Source: Euptelea pleiosperma (Eukaryota; Streptophyta; Magnoliopsida; Ranunculales; Eupteleaceae). Taken from it: DNA of 64,000 nt. Both the position numbers and the translations under genes were made by a program. The stretch is taken from contig CM068549.1 in assembly GCA_035048495.1 (NCBI GenBank), positions 15,595,103 to 15,659,102 of the forward strand, given 5' to 3'. Of the stretch, positions 62,864 through 64,000 are shown piece by piece (the first letter of the stretch is position 1; the number at the start of each line of letters is the position of its first letter). Below the pieces are notes generated by a model. It searched no databases and was not told the DNA's origin. It was given only the letters and a program-made list of their open reading frames with translations.

Positions 62864-63855
62864 TTGGAATTTTGGATACTTCCTTTCTCTGTTTTCATTG
62901 GTTTGTTGTCAAGTGAATACTTGAGCATGTACTTGAGGGCATTTCCTTACTTGTCATTTCTTAAGGTCTCTTCATCACCACAATATCATAAACTGATCCT
63001 TCATGCTTGATATCATGACGTCGTCACTGTAGATTTCTCAAAGCAAACTCAAACTACTATTAACTTGAATTGGGAAACCAAGTAGGAAGAAACACTTTCA
63101 GCCCATCGATGGATTTTCATGCCTACAAAGAACAAACCTTGTCATAAGCTTTAGTGTGAACTGAAAGCTTTCATGATATTGAGTTGGCAGAACTTTCAAC
63201 TTTTATGGCATGTACAATGTGGAAACTTCTGATTTTTTCCATTTGACTTCAAGAGCAGAAGTCACATCAACTATGTACTCTATCTTTGTGACTAAATGCT
63301 TAGGCTCTTTTCACAATACCATTGGTCACCACTTAAAGTTGATGATCCTCTTACAATTGCTTAATTTCTTTCCTTCAGGATGATTGATTAGCTTCCATGA
63401 AATATGACTTGTTATGTTGGCTTATTATATAGAGGTACCATAGAGACGATACGTCATTTGATAGAGGTTTGGGTAAGAAGCTCGAGCTCTTTGGCATACA
63501 GGTGGTGCACACTTGTTAAGAAGTTTGAGCTCTTTTACAATTCTTGTTTCTCATGTAGAAAAGTACAGACCTTGAACTGAGATTCAATGGCAATTAAGAG
63601 AAATGTGTTTGAGGAAGGATGATGATGTGTATAGGTTGTTGATCATGAATCCATTAGTAGGTGCGAGTAGGAGAGCGAAGGGGGCCAAGAAGAAGAAATG
63701 GTCTAATGGTCCAATAGGTACCACACTAATGCAGCCATCGAATGGTTTCTTCTCTTGCATAGGACGTCAGGAAAATACTCGCCAAACTTCATTACGACCT
63801 CAACCTCTATCAAACCACAACACATGTCTGGAGATGTATGACCAAAAATTGTGAC
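62864..63855. repeat. 1-kb direct repeat R2, right flank of the viral cluster
   Basis: This is nearly identical to R1 (51300-52297), with one short deletion near 62968. It ends ATGACCAAAAATTG like R1, but then runs into different DNA. An ORF at 63603-63854 (83 codons, Lys-rich) has no recognised domain. Confidence 0.9.
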
Positions 63856-64000
63856 CCGAAATTTTTAGCTGTAGTCTAGTGTTGGTCATCTCGACCTCTC
63901 TAGCAATGGCTTGCTTGTTTCGGTTTCTGCCTTTAATAAAGTTTATACTTCAAAAAAAAATTGTGCCTAGAATTGGAGTACAAGACCCTGAAAAAAGAGG
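63856..64000 (+). repeat. Possible LINE 3' end with poly(A)
   Basis: 'CTTTAATAAAGTTTATACTTC' followed by A9 (about 63934-63961) looks like the polyadenylated 3' end of a retroposed LINE or transcript. The window ends here. Confidence 0.35.

Noticed and set aside
51300..63855. R1 and R2 as LTRs of one large retroelement
   Set aside because: There are no TG...CA termini, no target duplication, no PBS next to R1 and no polypurine tract next to R2, and the interior is pararetroviral in mixed orientation.

Overview
This is a stretch of flowering-plant nuclear DNA. It has spliced host genes with GT/AG introns, AT-rich intergenic DNA and many nested plant transposable elements. The very large TE-filled first intron and the endogenous pararetrovirus would suit a woody or early-diverging angiosperm, but I cannot name the species. 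There is no CRISPR array, rRNA or convincing tRNA gene.

Host genes. The one apparently intact gene is an NPH3/NPY-type BTB gene on the + strand (coding exons 20339-20400, 30983-31052, 31766-32944, 33531-34073; 617 aa). It is predicted to act in polar auxin transport and organ formation. Its first intron (10.6 kb) holds remnants of at least five retroelements. A second host gene starts at 49122: the first exon, about half the protein, of a PLMT-type phospholipid N-methyltransferase, with a TATA box just upstream. No later exon is visible in the remaining 14.6 kb, which is MITEs followed by a viral cluster. A minus-strand alpha-1,4-glycosyltransferase (Gb3-synthase-like) pseudogene lies at 37955-39295.

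Transposable elements, left to right: foldback MITEs and small segmental duplications (1-7600); a 5'-truncated L1-type LINE on the minus strand (7640-9865); a complete but mutated Ty1/copia element with 5-bp target duplications (10386-15334); nested Tourist-like and foldback MITEs (15571-19450); intron-1 retroelement debris (22190-30615); tandem repeats (34890-35690); a degenerate hAT transposon (about 39672-46410) split by a 2443-bp solo LTR and by a second insertion; then more foldback MITEs (47560-49821). Two MITE copies show clean 9-bp target duplications, as Mutator-type elements make.

The right end (51300-63855) is the most unusual part. It is a rearranged cluster of endogenous caulimovirid (plant pararetrovirus) fragments in alternating orientation: C (-), A (+), B (-) and a small promoter piece D (-). 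C and A form inverted arms of about 1.67 kb, and A and B form inverted arms of about 1.37 kb. The cluster lies between two almost identical 1-kb direct repeats whose ends meet viral sequence exactly. All copies are defective, and some defects are shared between copies, so amplification followed inactivation. If transcribed, for example from the upstream PLMT promoter, the region would fold into long virus-derived hairpins that could feed small-RNA production.
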